DNA from: Archilochus colubris
Taxonomy: Eukaryota; Chordata; Aves; Apodiformes; Trochilidae
Reading direction: 5' to 3'
Assembly (NCBI GenBank): GCA_023079485.1
Contig: CM041083.1
Coordinates: 156,630,552 to 156,694,551, forward strand
DNA: 64,000 bases
Below are positions 26,030 through 40,100 of the stretch, one piece after another. The notes below the pieces were generated by a model that did not search any database, was not told the origin of the DNA, and saw only the letters and a list, made by a program, of their open reading frames with translations. The number at the start of each line of letters is the position of its first letter. Within the stretch, counting starts at the first letter, position 1. The translations under genes and the position numbers were made by a program.

Positions 26030-26694
26030 CTTTTTCACTTGAGAAGGGAGATAGCAGAAGTGAATAGTTATTTCTCCTTGAAGAACAGATCATTTGTAGT
26101 CAAGTTTGGCATCACTGCTATTTCTTACTTACTTAAAGTTTAGACTAAACCCATGGTATTTATACTGTGAAAATCCCTAGAAAGTTCCAAATGAATCATT
26201 CATGTAAGCTTCCAGCAAGAGGTAATATTTTTTTAATGTTCTGTTTATGGGACCTGTTTTCTGTGTTGGTTTTTTTTGCATACTTGAAGAATTATGTTAT
26301 GAATACTAAAAACTGGTCATTTTATTTTCTTTAATGCTTCATACAAAACATGTAGATCAGACTGGCATCAAATAAAATAGAGGATAAATTTGTCTCCAGA
26401 TAGAGTTACAGAAATGCAACATCCATTTTAAGAGGAATGTGCATATTGTAGAAAGTCTAGTATGAAGTATATACTATGTATACAAATTTAGAAGAGAACA
26501 AAGAGAAATCATTCAAGGATTGAAGAAAGGGGCCAATTCAAATTTCACACACAAGTTTGCATCTTCAGCAGTACACACGGTACTGTTCTGCCAAGTTTTA
26601 TGGCTAGCAATAAACCCTGTGAAGTCCGAAGCCCAGCTCTCTTTTGTTGATTAAATTATACTTATATAAAAGAGTGTTTTACTCACCGTGTCAT

Positions 26695-26882
26695 TTTATA
26701 TATATTAAAATATATACAAATTAAGGTTTATTATTATTAATACAAACAATCAATTAATTATTATTTTTAACATAAATATTAACTTGTTGTTAATAGATTT
26801 ATTTTATTAATATTGTTATTAATATTATTACTCTTAATAATAAATAAATGAATTAATTAATAATAATATTAAATATTATAAC
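26695..26882. repeat. AT-rich island (TAA/TTA repeats)
   Basis: About 190 bp, nearly all A and T, rich in TTATTA, TAATAA and AATTAATTA words. It forms many small inverted repeats but no long perfect palindrome. It could act as an easily unwound or matrix-attachment-like segment, which is inference only. Confidence 0.8.
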
Positions 26883-29800
26883 TGTCATCAACTTAGTGTT
26901 CATTTGCAACTGAGTGCTACAAAGTCATAATACCTGTATGGGGAAAATGCAGAAACTTCAAGAAAGTGGAGATATTTTTGCAAACATAATAGTTAGGGAC
27001 AGGACCTTGAGGTACACTGAAAAATGTCTTTGTAATACCTCAGTTTTCCAAGACAAATCTTCTAGGGTGCTGTGACACTTGCCTCTCTTATGAACTGCTA
27101 TATGGTGGCATGGCTGGACTTAAACTGCCACATACTAGTCTGGTTTTACTATGGAAGATACTGTAGAGATGTTACCTAAGATACAAGCAGCCTAAATTAC
27201 ACACCAAACTGTCAGCTGGCTTAAACAAATTCTGAAAATTAGTATAGCTTATGCTTTCATTATTCAGATCTATCTTTTATATGTCAAATTATAGATAAAA
27301 CTATATAAAAATATATCAAATGCGGGAAGAAGGATTCTTATGTTACTTGTTCTATTAACACAAATTATTTACTATGTAATTTATACAGTTTGAAGTTTTA
27401 TGAAGTGACTGCTTCAAAAAATCTTTCCACAAGAAAAGGGATTTTTTTCCATAATTTCTTCCACAATTAAATGCAAGTGTACTAAGAAATCGATGCTGAG
27501 CATTTTTTTAATGAGGTTGTGCCTCTCTATGATATAGCAAAATATTTTGATAATAATTTGTAACAAAGAGCTAAATGATTGCTAATGAAGTTCATAGTTA
27601 CCAGAAAAAAAAAAAATCCCCAACAGAATGATAAATGTCAATACAGTTCACTGAAAGAACCACTTGCACCATTAGAAAATTTAAATAGAAATAATAGGTA
27701 TTTTGAAATGTAAGGACAAACAGCTCAGGTTGTTTATCTAAGAAAGACCACGACAAGAAAAAAATATTTCCATTAATTTAGTGCTGCTATTCTGTGACTA
27801 AAAAGACCTAAAACTGTTCTGGGATTTATGAGCAGGGAAATATGAAATAGATGTAAGGGGATCTTATTACCTCTGGCACAACTATTACTGCAACCCTGCA
27901 TCCAGATTCAGTACTCACACCTGAAGAATGTGTTACTGTATTGGAGGGAACTTATACCAGAGACAAAACAAATACTAAGGAGGGAAGAATTGGAAAATGT
28001 GTATTTTTTGCTACAGATTTAGTGAGATCATGTGCATAGCAAAGGGATTTTCAGGCTGGCATTCAACCACTGTATGAAAGTGAAAGGTCGACAAGAGACA
28101 GCCTTGAAATAGAGCACGATGTTTAAAAGCAGTGGTAATTAGCCACTGAGACAAAGGTCACTAATGCTTGCAATACCCAACATATGTAACTCAAAGTTTA
28201 ATGGTTTTCATAGCACTGCTAGTGGGCTTGAAGCATGTATCAATTCAGGAGGAGCTGATGGCTCCAGTTAAAGAGGTCAGATGGATTATCAGAAGAGACC
28301 ATTAGTCCACTGTGCCGAGCTGGAACACTCGTGCTTAGGGCAATGCTTTGTGCAAAAGATGAAGGAATAAGACTCCTCTGTGGTGTCTCTTCTCTCTTTC
28401 CATGGAAAAAGTGAATACGTCATCCTAGATACAAGATTGCCAGTCTCAGGTATATGGAGCAGAATCTCCTGTAGCTTTAATCATCTTGCCTAATAGCCTG
28501 GGCTTTGGGCAGTCTGCCGAGTGGAATAAGGATTTTTACAGGGTAAATTATCCAAGCTGGTAAGTGTCAAATCTAGAGAAGAATGCTTCACTCAGATATT
28601 GTCTTACAAGAGAAAACAGAAGTTTGAGTAAGTTGTGTAAGGAGCTGGAATCATGCAAGTCCAAAGAATGATACAAGTCTGCTGATATCTATAATGAAGA
28701 CACTTATCTATATATATAATGAATAAAACCTCTTGGACTCTGTTAATTTGATGTGCCTTTGATACCTTCTCTAGAACAAAATGAATCATGTGAAAGAGTT
28801 ACAGAAATGGAGTCTTGACAGCCAGTTGGCCAGTTTTCAGCTGTTTTTTCTGAGGTCATCTGCACATAAGATCTCTTAAATTAAAAATACTAAATTTAAA
28901 GAATTCAAATCCTATCATAAGATAAATTATTTTTACTTTTAGGTCTTCAGGATATGGGGGATAACAAACATCAAACAATGAAAGAAACTCATAGATGAGG
29001 TGAAGGGTAAACCACAGAGAGTGGTTTTATGGCTGTAAAAGATGGGGGAAGAGTGACAAGACACAGAATGAGAGAGAGGGTGGAAAAAAAAAAAGGAATA
29101 AAATCCTTCCTGTGTTTCCCCACCCAGACAAATCAGCATTAACTTGTCTCTTTGCCAAGCTGTGCAGACACTGAGAATTTTCAGGATGCATTGACAATAA
29201 TTCAGTGGTGGGAGTTGGCACTGAGCTCTGACTTAACCTAAGAAATAGCTAAAAATTTTAAAGAAATTATCCTGAAAATAAAAGCATATGATTGAAATAA
29301 CTAAAGGTAAAAGGAAAAAGAAAAGTTGTTACTTTTTTTTTTAATTAAACAGCAATTTTCACTTTGTTCATTATCTTCTTCCCAAGTACTACTTTCTGTA
29401 GCCAGAATCTACAGAATCTAACAGATTATATACATTTTCAAAATTAAGGGCTAACTCAGTAGGAAGTATCTGGGTCAATCTCTAACTCTGAAGCCACCTG
29501 GCATGGAATAGACCACAGACATATTATTAAACTCACTTATTATTTAAAACTCTGTCCCTCACCTTTTGAGACATTTGAGGATGGGTGCTAGCTGACACAG
29601 GACACAAACACCATGGGAACCATTCTAGCCATGCAATATTGTGACTATTTGCAGTTCCAGGCAGGATTCCTTAATTTATCAGTACAAAATGCAATATTAC
29701 AACCTAGTGCTCTGAGCAGTCACTACCATGGAAATCATTTCTTCCATACACACTGCTGATTTCAACATGGAGTAACTGGACTAAGTCTAAGAGTAAGATA

Positions 29801-29939
29801 AGTTATGTGAGTAAATGTTTGCATGATCAAGTCCAAGCAGCACTGACCTTGTCCCATTCAGAGTGAGCAGAAATTAAATATTCTAGCTGCTATATTTGCT
29901 GAAGGCGTGGAGGGGGAATGGGACAGGAGAGACTGAAGG

Positions 29940-30003
29940 TGTGTATGTGTGTGTATATATATATGCATATATATATATAAAACTTTATATATTATATATA
30001 AAA
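29940..30003. repeat. Mixed TG/TA dinucleotide repeat
   Basis: A short GTGTATGTGTGTG tract passes into TATATATA stretches and then a second TATA-rich segment ending near TATATAAAAC. It is an interrupted dinucleotide microsatellite. Confidence 0.85.
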
Positions 30004-31414
30004 CAGAAAAGAGTTTTTGCAAAGAACACATTATGAAAGGGTAATGAATATGAACCATAGGAAAGGCAGACTGAGGCTTATATTTCAGCTAGTAGATTCC
30101 TTTGCCTCTGAAATGCTTCCCTTGAGACACTGTTCTGTAGTTTAATAATCCTCATTATTAGAAAGTGTTTTCCTGATATTTCACCTAATTATACCCATCC
30201 ATAACCTCTTCCCAAAAGCCTCTCCTCATTTTACCCTTTGGCATACTCTAAACAAGTCTTTTCTTTCAGCTCAGTCTTTCAGCTAAACAAATCTTTTCAG
30301 TTCAGTAGCTGGCTCTGTAATACCCTATATAACTGGAATCCAAATCTGAAAATTGCTGAACAGTCCCAAATTTCATTAATATACAAAAGGCAATGGAGGC
30401 TCTTACCTTGTGCTCAGCATTAATAAAAATATATGCATTTAAAATAAACAAACAAAAAAAATCATCCTTGTTGTTCATGTAAAATATCTAAATGCATAGC
30501 CTGGTTTCTTTCCCATACTCTTTTGTTTCAAGAAAGCACAGAATTATGCTTTTGGTAATAATTATTGTAGAATATTTCCTTTCAGGGAAGTTTGTATCTA
30601 CCACGTGTATATTTGGGGAAGAAAATAGTTTACTCTGATAATTTTCTGGGAAGATGCGGCCTTTAATTTTAAATGTTCAAAAATAAATCTTTTGCTAATA
30701 CTTACTGGCCCAATGCCGTGAGGGCTAAAAGCCACAAGTCCTGGGACAGAGTCTTACTTATGCCAGCTTCTTCAAATTAGAGACTCTGACTTCAGTAGTA
30801 TGCTAAACTGCAGTATCTTGAAAAGAAGTTACAATAATTTGCTTAGGTATAGTCCAGCCACCACTGAACACCCTCTTCTGTTTCTATTATGCTGCCTGCA
30901 CCAGGGAATAAATCAATAAAGCTCTCCCCAGAGAAGAACTTCAGGTATAATGCTTTTCCAGTCTTTTTAGGAAAGAGGATAGACTGTGGACTCTCATCAT
31001 TCTGGGGTGTGCAGACACAGTCACCCAGTCAAATAACTTACTGATTAAAACTGATAAGCCATGTGTTTTGAGGAGAAAACCCCAAACAGCTAAAACCAAA
31101 CACATGTGCACATATATATGCATTGAGATCCTTAGCTATCTTTTCTTCTTTAGACTTCTGGAAAACCAGGAGAATTTTTCTCCTGCTGCCAGAGTACCTT
31201 CTGGAATTCCCTGCTTGAGAACCATCAGTGGAGGCAGAGTTCATCATGAAGATGATATTCACATGATTAAAGAGAGAGAAAATGCTTGCAAGATTGTAGT
31301 TGTTGCCAGATAAATGGTGAGAAGCCTCCAAAGTGTTTAGGATACTGATGATGAGGAAATTGTAAGACCTTTCACATGATTTGGACAGATATCAAATAGG
31401 GATCTACCCACACT

Positions 31415-31850
31415 GAGCACAGACCCTATAATCGAGCACAGACCCTATGAGGAGAGGCTGAGGGAGCTGGGGCTGTTCAGCCTAAAGAAGAGGTGGCTCA
31501 GGGGAGACCTCATCGCTCTATACAACTACCTGAAAGGAGGGTGTAGCCAGGTGGGGGTTGGTCTCTTTTGCCAGACGACTTTCAACAAGACAAGAGGGCA
31601 TGGTCTTAAGTTGTGCCAGAGGAAGTTTAGGTTAGATATTAGAAAGAATTTCTTTACGGAGAGGGTGATCAGACATTGGAATGGGCTGCCCAGGGAAGTA
31701 GTGGATTCTCCATCCCTGGAGATATTTAAAAAGAGACTGGATGTGGCACTCAGTGCCATGGTCTAGCAACCACAACGGTGGTTCAAGGGTTGGACTCGAT
31801 GATCTCTGAGGTCCCTTCCAACCCAGCCAATTCTATGATTCTATGATTCT
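31415..31850 (+). mobile_element. CR1 LINE, young 3' fragment (about 420 bp)
   Basis: A 5'-truncated CR1 insertion. It starts in the last part of ORF2 at about 31434, carries an 84-nt 3' untranslated region containing GGTTGGACTCGATGATC and GTCCCTTCCAACCC, and ends with the octamer ATTCTATG repeated (31830-31850). It is much better preserved than the 23-25 kb copy: the ORF2 frame stays open to its natural stop. The first 15 bases (GAGCACAGACCCTAT) are present twice, at 31415-31429 and 31434-31448, which is unusual at a 5' truncation point. Confidence 0.95.
31443..31766 (+). pseudogene. Uninterrupted C-terminal fragment of CR1 ORF2
   Basis: About 107 codons are open from the truncation point to a TAG at 31764-31766. 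The fragment begins [18 protein letters not shown], includes RLDIRKNFF and [10 protein letters not shown], and ends LDVALSAMV. These are the conserved C-terminal motifs of the CR1 reverse transcriptase protein, beyond its catalytic domain. There is no start codon or promoter of its own, and the catalytic part is missing, so it is not a functional gene. The intact frame indicates a recent insertion compared with the other copies in the window. Confidence 0.9.
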
Positions 31851-33681
31851 AAATACATGACCAGCTTTCACGACACAGGAATGCTGCTCATTGGCTTTTC
31901 AGTGATGTGTTGTGTTCAATATATTCAGGACTGACACAAAAATTGGGAGAATACTCAGGTGAAAACCAAAGTTGTGGACTCAGGTACCATTGAAGACTCA
32001 ACCAGTACTGTTGAGGACAGTAGAAATGTGGCAGGATTACATGGTAATGGGGAGACTGGGGAACAAAACACAGATGAAAATCAATCTCAATAAGCAGAAA
32101 GAAACATAGGAGAAGAAGAAACATAGATAAATGTACACTTTCAACTATGCATTATAACCCAAGAAAGCGACACCGTAGTTATTAAAGATAGATTTTTAAG
32201 AATAGTTTAATACTAAACAGCTTTAGAAATGCAATGTGAATATTAGAAAATCTTAGGAAAAAACCTCCAAAACCCCAAAATGAAAAAAAACCAAGACCAG
32301 AAGCATTCTTAAGATATGGTAAAAACTAACATCATAACTCTGCATGTTTTCTGATGCTGGTCACTTACCTCAAAAATGCCATAATGAAACTAAAAAAGCA
32401 TAGAAAAGAACAGCAAGGACAATAAGAGCTATGGGATAACCTTTATCTTAAGAGATTAAAATGAGTAGGTTCTTTAGTTTAGAACAGAGGTGATTGATAC
32501 AGGCTTCTAAAATCATAAATGTTATAGATAAAACATACAGCTATCAATTATTTACAATTTTTTGCAATAGAACTAAGGGCCAAACAACAAAAATAGCATC
32601 CAGAAAACAAAACCAAATTTAAGGTGGTTATTTTATTTGTTTGTTTCTTTCTTGTGGAGGTTTTTTTTAGTTTTGTTTGGTTGGTTGGTTTTGGTTTGTT
32701 GCTCTTTTGGTTTTGGTTTTTTTAAGCTATCACGTTGCTGGAATTTGTTGTCACAGGAAGACAAGGAGGCAAATGTGCAGTTGGATGCAATAATCAAAGC
32801 TGTGGAGGGCAGATGCTTTGCTGGCTTGACCTCTAATTCAGAAAATCCTTCAGCTGCAGAAGAGGAATACTACTACTGCATATTGTCCTGTTTTCTTATA
32901 CTCCCTCCCTTAAGCAACCTTTACTTTTTCTATTGACTCTCCATTTACACATAAAACTTGCATTGTGTGAGTCAACTAGATAGAATATGGACCTTATTGA
33001 AATTGTCAAATGTTTCTCCTCAGGACTGCATAGTTTGTCCTCCATTGTGGCCTCTATTATGGCAAGACTCACTTTCCAAAACTTTTTTCTTCCCTGCTGA
33101 GCAGATGGACCCAGGGAACTAAGCTCTGAGGGAGCTGGGAGCTAGCATCTTTCTTTACTGAATAGATATCTCAGCTGTCCACAGGCTCAGCAGCACAGTG
33201 GCAAGGTCCAACAAAAATTGATTTGAGTAGTGAGAAAAAAAGACAAAGATTAAAACACCTCTTCTACCCTACTACCCCAGATTCAGCATTAGTCCTTTAT
33301 CCAAGACACCTCTACGCACTCAGGGCTCAGGATGGAGGTGAGTGTGGTCAACATGCAGCAGTTTCTTCTACTTTCTTCTGCTCCTTCCCTCTCACATTTT
33401 TCCCTGCTCCAAAGTAGGGTTTTCTTTGGCTGTGAACATCCTACCAACTTTGAGTTGACAACCAGGAGTGACTGGTGAAGGAACTCATAGAAGGTCACTT
33501 GAAGTCCCAAATATCAGATTGTGGTTGAAGACATGATGCTAGACTAAACAGGCTTTGGATCTCAGTAAATAACCTTTTTAATCTGTAACTTTCATTCTCT
33601 AAGGCTATGCTTTGTTAGAATACAGATTACAACCAGTTAAAAGGAAAGAAAAATAACATCAAATCAGTGATGAAAGTCCAG

Positions 33682-33718
33682 TACCTTTAAATAAAATAAA
33701 TACCTTTAAATAAAATAG
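33682..33718. repeat. Tandem duplication, 19-bp unit
   Basis: TACCTTTAAATAAAATA occurs at 33682 and again at 33701, a near-perfect pair with a 19-bp period. Confidence 0.9.
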
Positions 33719-36229
33719 ATGTTTTCCAAATAGACCTCTCTCCTTACAGATGATTATTTCATCTAATTTTTCATCATTCTGTCTGTATTACCTTTCTTTA
33801 TGAAATAAGAAGCTGTTCTATCAACAAAACTAGAGACGCAGAGAGAAAAGGTAACATCCTTTTAGGGTAAGTCTTCTACTTTTTATCTAATCTTCCTGTT
33901 GGATCATTTAAGCTGCCTGTTATTTGATCCCTGACCTTGCCATGAGAAATTGCTTAGTAGGAGGTTGCAGACTTCCATTGGCAAACACACTGAAAGTGTA
34001 CTCAGAGAGTGGTTGTTGATTAATTATGTATACTTCATGTCACCAAGATCTCTGAGCATGTCAGAGGGCTGGAGGCAGAAGGAGGTGTATTGTTTCTGAT
34101 TTTCTCTACTGCATAACATTCTAAGTTTGCACAAACACAAGGGTCAGAGCACCTTGCTGTTTTCTAGAAAACTTGCACATGGGGTTTTTCTATTTGAAAG
34201 AAACCTAAAAGTTAAGGCAAATTTATTGTCTAGAAGGAGGCAATTGAATGTTATTTGAGAACTATTACCAGTGCAAGGGAAAGCTGAACTGTATAAGGAG
34301 AATTATCTCTAGACTGAAAATCTGTAGTATCTGTGTTTTTTTTTTCCCTTGGATGGAAGTACAGCTGTGATCCAGTAAGGGATCCTGAATACCGTGAGCA
34401 CAAAACTTAGTCACCCAGTAACAGGAATGGAAATCAGACCAGTGAATCTGGCACCCTATCATCTCCAGATTCATGACCATGGATAAACAAGGTATTACCA
34501 CACTTGAAATATGGTAACACAAGGTATTCTTCATGCTTAAAAACCTAATAGTACCTGAATATTATCATAAAGCAAAACATAAAACAAAACAGTCACCTAG
34601 TCACCTGAAAGTTCAACATAAATGTAATTAAAACCATATTTCTCTACACTTTTTAATTTGATATAAGTATTATTTTCTATATTTTTCAATATCGTCTTCT
34701 CCTGTTACCCTTTGCAGATGTTGAATGTGTATAATATTTTCATCTTAAATAACACAGGCTAAAAATATCTTGAAAGAAAAGGAAACAAAAATAATTAAAA
34801 TTCTTTATGTAGATGGAAACAGTACTAATTCCTAATCCTTTATTGATTCTTAATTCTGAATCCTTAATTCTTACTGGTCCAGATGTATCACTAATGTGGG
34901 AACAGGGGAAATACTTAAGCCCCTGGTCTATGGTAACCATGACTAATAGCAACATCCATATTATTTCCCTTCCTTAAGAAGCCTTCTAATACCTAGTTTT
35001 AATGTATTTTTTTAAATCCATTTAAGGGTGACAATCTAGCAAGCAAACAAAGAAATAGATGTGTTTCTCAAATAAGGAGGAAAAAATCTACTGATCTTGC
35101 ATTCTATGGTTCATGCAAAAGCACAGGATGATGAAGACCTAAGCTGAAGCTCCCAAAGTAGAGGAAAGAATAAAAAAGTTTTGGTTTTAAGAATTATCTT
35201 AAATATTGCCCACTAAATTAAAAACATCTGCTAGTGATAGAGACCTTTAATATTTTGACTTCTATTATCACAAAACCATTTGACATAAAGGTGAAATAGA
35301 AGCCCTACAGTGATGTGAAAAAATATGGATTATCAGTTCTTTAAAAATTATTTCCTTCTAGTAAGCCTAGACTTCAAGATCTGAAGATGTTAGTAGATGA
35401 CCTATACAGTGGAAACTGAAATGGAAAGTAGACTTCAATATTTGTAATTTTCAGTAAAGAAAGAAAACCACAATATTTTAGGCACAGTTTTCTTTTCATG
35501 AGGAGAAAAGCTAAGGTAGGAACAGTTATTACTACCACCAAAATTTTAGCTACGCAGAGTAATGAAGAAAAGTAAAGAAAAGCTCATTTTAATCCAGAGG
35601 TTTTCAGAATTTTTTTGTCTTCATAGGTATGAAACTTTAAGTTGATGTCTCAGTGACAAGTTGACTTCAACATTAGGCATGAGGTAATTCCATTCAGTTT
35701 TTAGAATCAGGGTAAAAATATGTAATGAAAAAAAAATAGAATTATAAAATACTGTTGTCTTTTCCTAGCTCATACCTGACCATGGTAGGACCTGGAATGG
35801 GTCATGTCTTTACTTCCAAACCGAACTCACTTGCCCTGAGGATCTGTTGCAGCCAGGGCACCAAAAGAAATGAGGAGTTATGGTAAAAGTCCATATATTT
35901 TTTTTTATAATTCAATTTAAAGCAAGTAGAATCAGATGTTTAGAAAATTCAAGTCTGCTTCTCAGATATTTGCAAGCCATAGATTTAAAAAAGTCAGCAA
36001 CGTCTTTAAAACCTGGGAAAATCTAATACTGTACTTCAGTCAGTCTATGGTAAGCTGTTAATATAACATATGCAAGTTTCCTCATTATTCTCCTTGTTTA
36101 TTTAGCTTTCTGCTGACAAAGAAATGTCCAAAGGGTATAAGCATGTCAAATAATTACTTCAGGCTATTCTAAAGGAATTGTTTGATATTTTACTTGGTTT
36201 AGATTGTGTTGTTTTCTTTTTTTAAAAAA

Positions 36230-36254
36230 TAAATATATATATATATATATATTT
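36230..36254. repeat. (TA)n dinucleotide repeat
   Basis: About eleven TA units preceded by AAATAA. It is an ordinary microsatellite. Confidence 0.9.
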
Positions 36255-37135
36255 AATTCATCCCACAATTAAATTCAGATCCACAATTAAAAATGTAGAA
36301 ATATATAGTTTTTCAAGGTAATTTTTTTTTAATTTAGTAGATATAGAATAGGTGTGGACTGAAAGAAATCACTAAAATCTAGACCCATCTAAAATGCAAT
36401 CAGATTAAAAACTATGTTGTGAAAAGAAACTAACCAAACCAACTGTGTTTACATTTGCCTTCTAGATGCTACCAGAATTCAGCAGATAAAATAATCAAGT
36501 CTGAGCCTCCTACAGCTGCTGCTATTGAGTAGACTACATATGTTTCAAGACCATGGAACGATAAAATTTTACCCTACTGTTTCTCTGCCTGAAGTATCCA
36601 AGACTGCCAGAATGTTTGATCTTCCTTTCAGAGTTTCTAGGATGAATCTCAGTTTCCCTTTGGTTATTCCAGGATTTCAAGAGTAAAAGCAAAAAAGACT
36701 TCTTTGCCAATGCACAACCAATGTGTAGGTAGAAGTTAGATGGGGGAAAGGATCTTGCAAAAGAACGTGGAGAAACAGATGGGAGGAGGTGTGAAAACAG
36801 GGTAGAGATTAGATGTGGATGTTAGGGAAAGAAATGTGGTTACTCAGACCTAGTGATCAGGTAAAACAGTGATGACAGACTGCAAAAAGACATCTAAATG
36901 CTGGAGATGGTATTAAGAATTTCTGGCACTGACTGCATGAACAGTGTGACAACACTGAGGTACGTGCAAAAATTTAGGAGGGAAAGAGAACCCAGAAGGA
37001 AAATGACAAAAATATGAGCTAGATGTGTCATGAGATCCTCAATTGAATATGAGAATTGGTAAGGACAAAAGAAGCTCTGGTTGGAGAAAGAAAGGAAATG
37101 GTTCTGGGGAAAAACAAAAACAAACAAAGAAAAAG

Positions 37136-37160
37136 AAAAAAAAAAAAAAAAAAAAAAAAA
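37136..37160. repeat. Homopolymer A run (25 A)
   Basis: Twenty-five A residues inside a longer purine-rich tract (about 37085-37185). On the opposite strand it gives a phenylalanine run within two spurious frames. Confidence 0.92.
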
Positions 37161-40100
37161 GAAAATAAAAGAGAAAGGAATGGTTGGGTGAGGAAACCAG
37201 TGGGCAATACTGGAACTAAATGGACATAGAGACTGTGGGAGGCCGGATAAGTCCATCTAGGTAAGGTAGAAATAACAAGAGGAGAAACTAACATATGAGT
37301 AAAATGATGGCTGGGAAGAATGGGGCAGAAAATTCTGTCCCATGCACACATTCCTGCTCACAGATGGAAATGGAGGTTAAGGTCCCAGAATCTCAGCAAA
37401 TCTCGGGCAGAAACCACTGACCACCAGCAGCAGTCCTGTGTCTGGTTTGGGCAGTCTTACCAATCCTCTCACAGCAGTGACTCACTGAAAAGGTTTTCTG
37501 CCCTGAAGCTGCTTCTTGCTGGGCTTCTGCAGCCAGAGGTGCCAAAAGGGGACACCACAGTCACCCCACTTCTCAACTTCTTAATATAAAACCCACCTTC
37601 AAATTAAAAACATTGTAAACTGTGACCAGAACAGGAAGTAAAGCAAACTCTGTTCCACCAAGACTTGTAGCAGAGGGTAACCTACAGCAATGAGTGGGCA
37701 CTGGGCTTCTACTATCAAAGACCATTTGGATCTCAAGTGAACGAGATGTTTCCAGCAGTCTGGGCAGACATATCTCAAAGTGTATGGCTTTGTGCAGTTC
37801 AAAATACAGCTCTTTCCTCTTCCACTGACCTGATTTCTTCACAGACCTGGTCAAATAATTAGATAATGAAGCTTTTAATGCAAAAAGAAAATTGAATTTC
37901 ACTTACTGAAATTTTTACCTTCTTCCTCTGTCCACCTCCCAATATTTTTCCTGTGTGTATTCGTCATTACATTAGAATTCAGAAAGAAATTTTACTTCAC
38001 AGGCTTTAGAGAACTCTATTTCTACGTGTTTTATAGCATTTAGAAATGTTTCAGTACTTACTCTTAGATAAAATGTTTTCTCCTACATGATAAGTAAAGT
38101 ACGCTTAGTAACATTAAAATAACCTCATAGCTGCAGTGCAGTGTTTCTCCTTTAACACCACTGAATCACATTTTGCTGCTGTTTCTTTAAGCTGACCCTC
38201 CCCAAAACAACTGCAGTATTATTGATTCAGGTTCTGATTTTCTGATCTCACCAAGTATCACATTTTGCTTTCATGCAACCACAGGACTGCAGAATGGAAA
38301 AAATACCCTGTTAAGTGCTTCTCTTCATGCCTGCAGTTAAAGTCTGTCTACTCTTCTTGATTGATATCTCCATAGATATCAAAGAGCAAATCCTCTGAAA
38401 AAAGTAATGTAAATCATGTATTTTCTAATGGGATGAGTTTTCTGAAAAATATGCCTGAGACACGTGAAAATATACGTCCTTTGTGCCCTTTGGAAAAAAA
38501 GTCCTAGGAAATGGTGAAACAGATTCTTGATTTTTTCTGTTAAAATGAAAGTTTAATAAGTAATTTAACACAGGTTGGACCCATTTTTAGGTTTTGAGGA
38601 GATGGTGAAACTGTGGTTTGCTGCTAGAGAAGGAGGCACATTTTTACGTGTGGCTATTGCAAACAAAAATATGGTAACCAGTTATGGATGGTGAGTGCCT
38701 TGGAATTCAAGGGGCAAACCCTTCTCCAGAGAGCTTGTTACCATATTCCTCACTTTACAGCCACAGAACCCTCTCACACAAAGCCTCATTTTTCCAGAAA
38801 TCAGGTGACCATATCATATTTTCTTACTAAAAGCTTTACTTTTCCTAATCTTACCCTCAATTAATATGAAAGTACAAATAGAAAATACATCTCTACATTT
38901 ACATTGAACTGCATAATGTACTTATTGTTAAATTAGCTGGTTATTTTTATTTGTTGATGTCATTAGAGGCCCACATTTTTTACTATGGAACTGGACAGAC
39001 AGGATTAGTCCAGAGTTGCATGAACTGGTTGTAATGAAATCCAAAACCGTGCAAAACTCCCCTGAACTCGTTGTGAACTTGAAGTGCAGCCTATGCAGGA
39101 GACATTTGAAAAGAACAACCTCTTCTCCCAAATTTTTGGTGGTGAGACCAGAAGAAGTAAACAAGCAAAGCTATTGTTGAGCAGAAGTAAGGAGAAAGCT
39201 TTTATCTGTCTGGACTTTCATATTACACACATCCCCATGAACCCTCTAAAGTCCTAGATCATATTAACTGTGGGAACACACAGTGCTTCCTGGCTGCAGT
39301 CCAATCAGGAGTTTCAGAAACAGCTACAAGTTAGTTGAAACAGGTGCATGTAATAAAGAAGCCTGAAATAAAGAACTAGAACAACTGGGCTGTGTCAAGT
39401 TAAAGTTACTATTACACAGGGCTGTGCAAAATTTTCACAGCAAGTTTCAGAAACCTCAAAATCTGTGCTTTGCACATTTTTTTTTTTTTTACTAAAGTAA
39501 TTAATTGAAAAGGTATAAACCAATGTACTTTCCACTTACAGATGGATCTAATATGCAAAGACTTTCTGATTTTTCAGAATCAGGCCATAAAATGGTCTGC
39601 CTAGAAACAAATACAGAAGAAAAGATGTTTTTAAAAAAGTCAATGCAAAGTATAGGCAGCTGACCTCTTAACCCAGAATAGAACCAAAAATCACATGCAG
39701 TCTTCTGCACAATTCTACCCTTTGTGTTTTATGGAAAGCTGTATTTCATATGTATGCAAAGGAGAAAAGGAGGTAAGCAGCCCTGGTGAAGGCAGGCAGG
39801 CAGATCTTCATAGCTCAGAGCAGATCAGAAGGTGTCTTTGAACAGTGTTCTAATAATAAGCACTTCTCTGTGGCTTAAGGTCTGTAGAAGTTCATCCTCC
39901 ATCTCCCGCCTCAGTGATCTGAAAAAGCAGGCAATGTTTCAGCAGTGAGTCAGACTACATTGTCTGGATGGTGTAGCATGTATTTTCCCCAGTGTAACCT
40001 TCTAGATGCTGACTTTGGCAGCAGAATATTTGGAAGCCTATGACATCCCTTTCCCCTCATTTGACACACCAGTAATGTATGAATCCATGCACATACAGAT

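Larger units (their letters stand above)
25334..31414. other. AT-rich non-coding DNA with simple repeats
   Basis: No gene or transposon body was recognised. It holds an A18 run (25860-25877), a T14 run followed by ATTT repeats (25994-26029), an AT-only island (26695-26882) and a TG/TA dinucleotide tract (29940-30003). Short open frames have no support. Confidence 0.6.
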
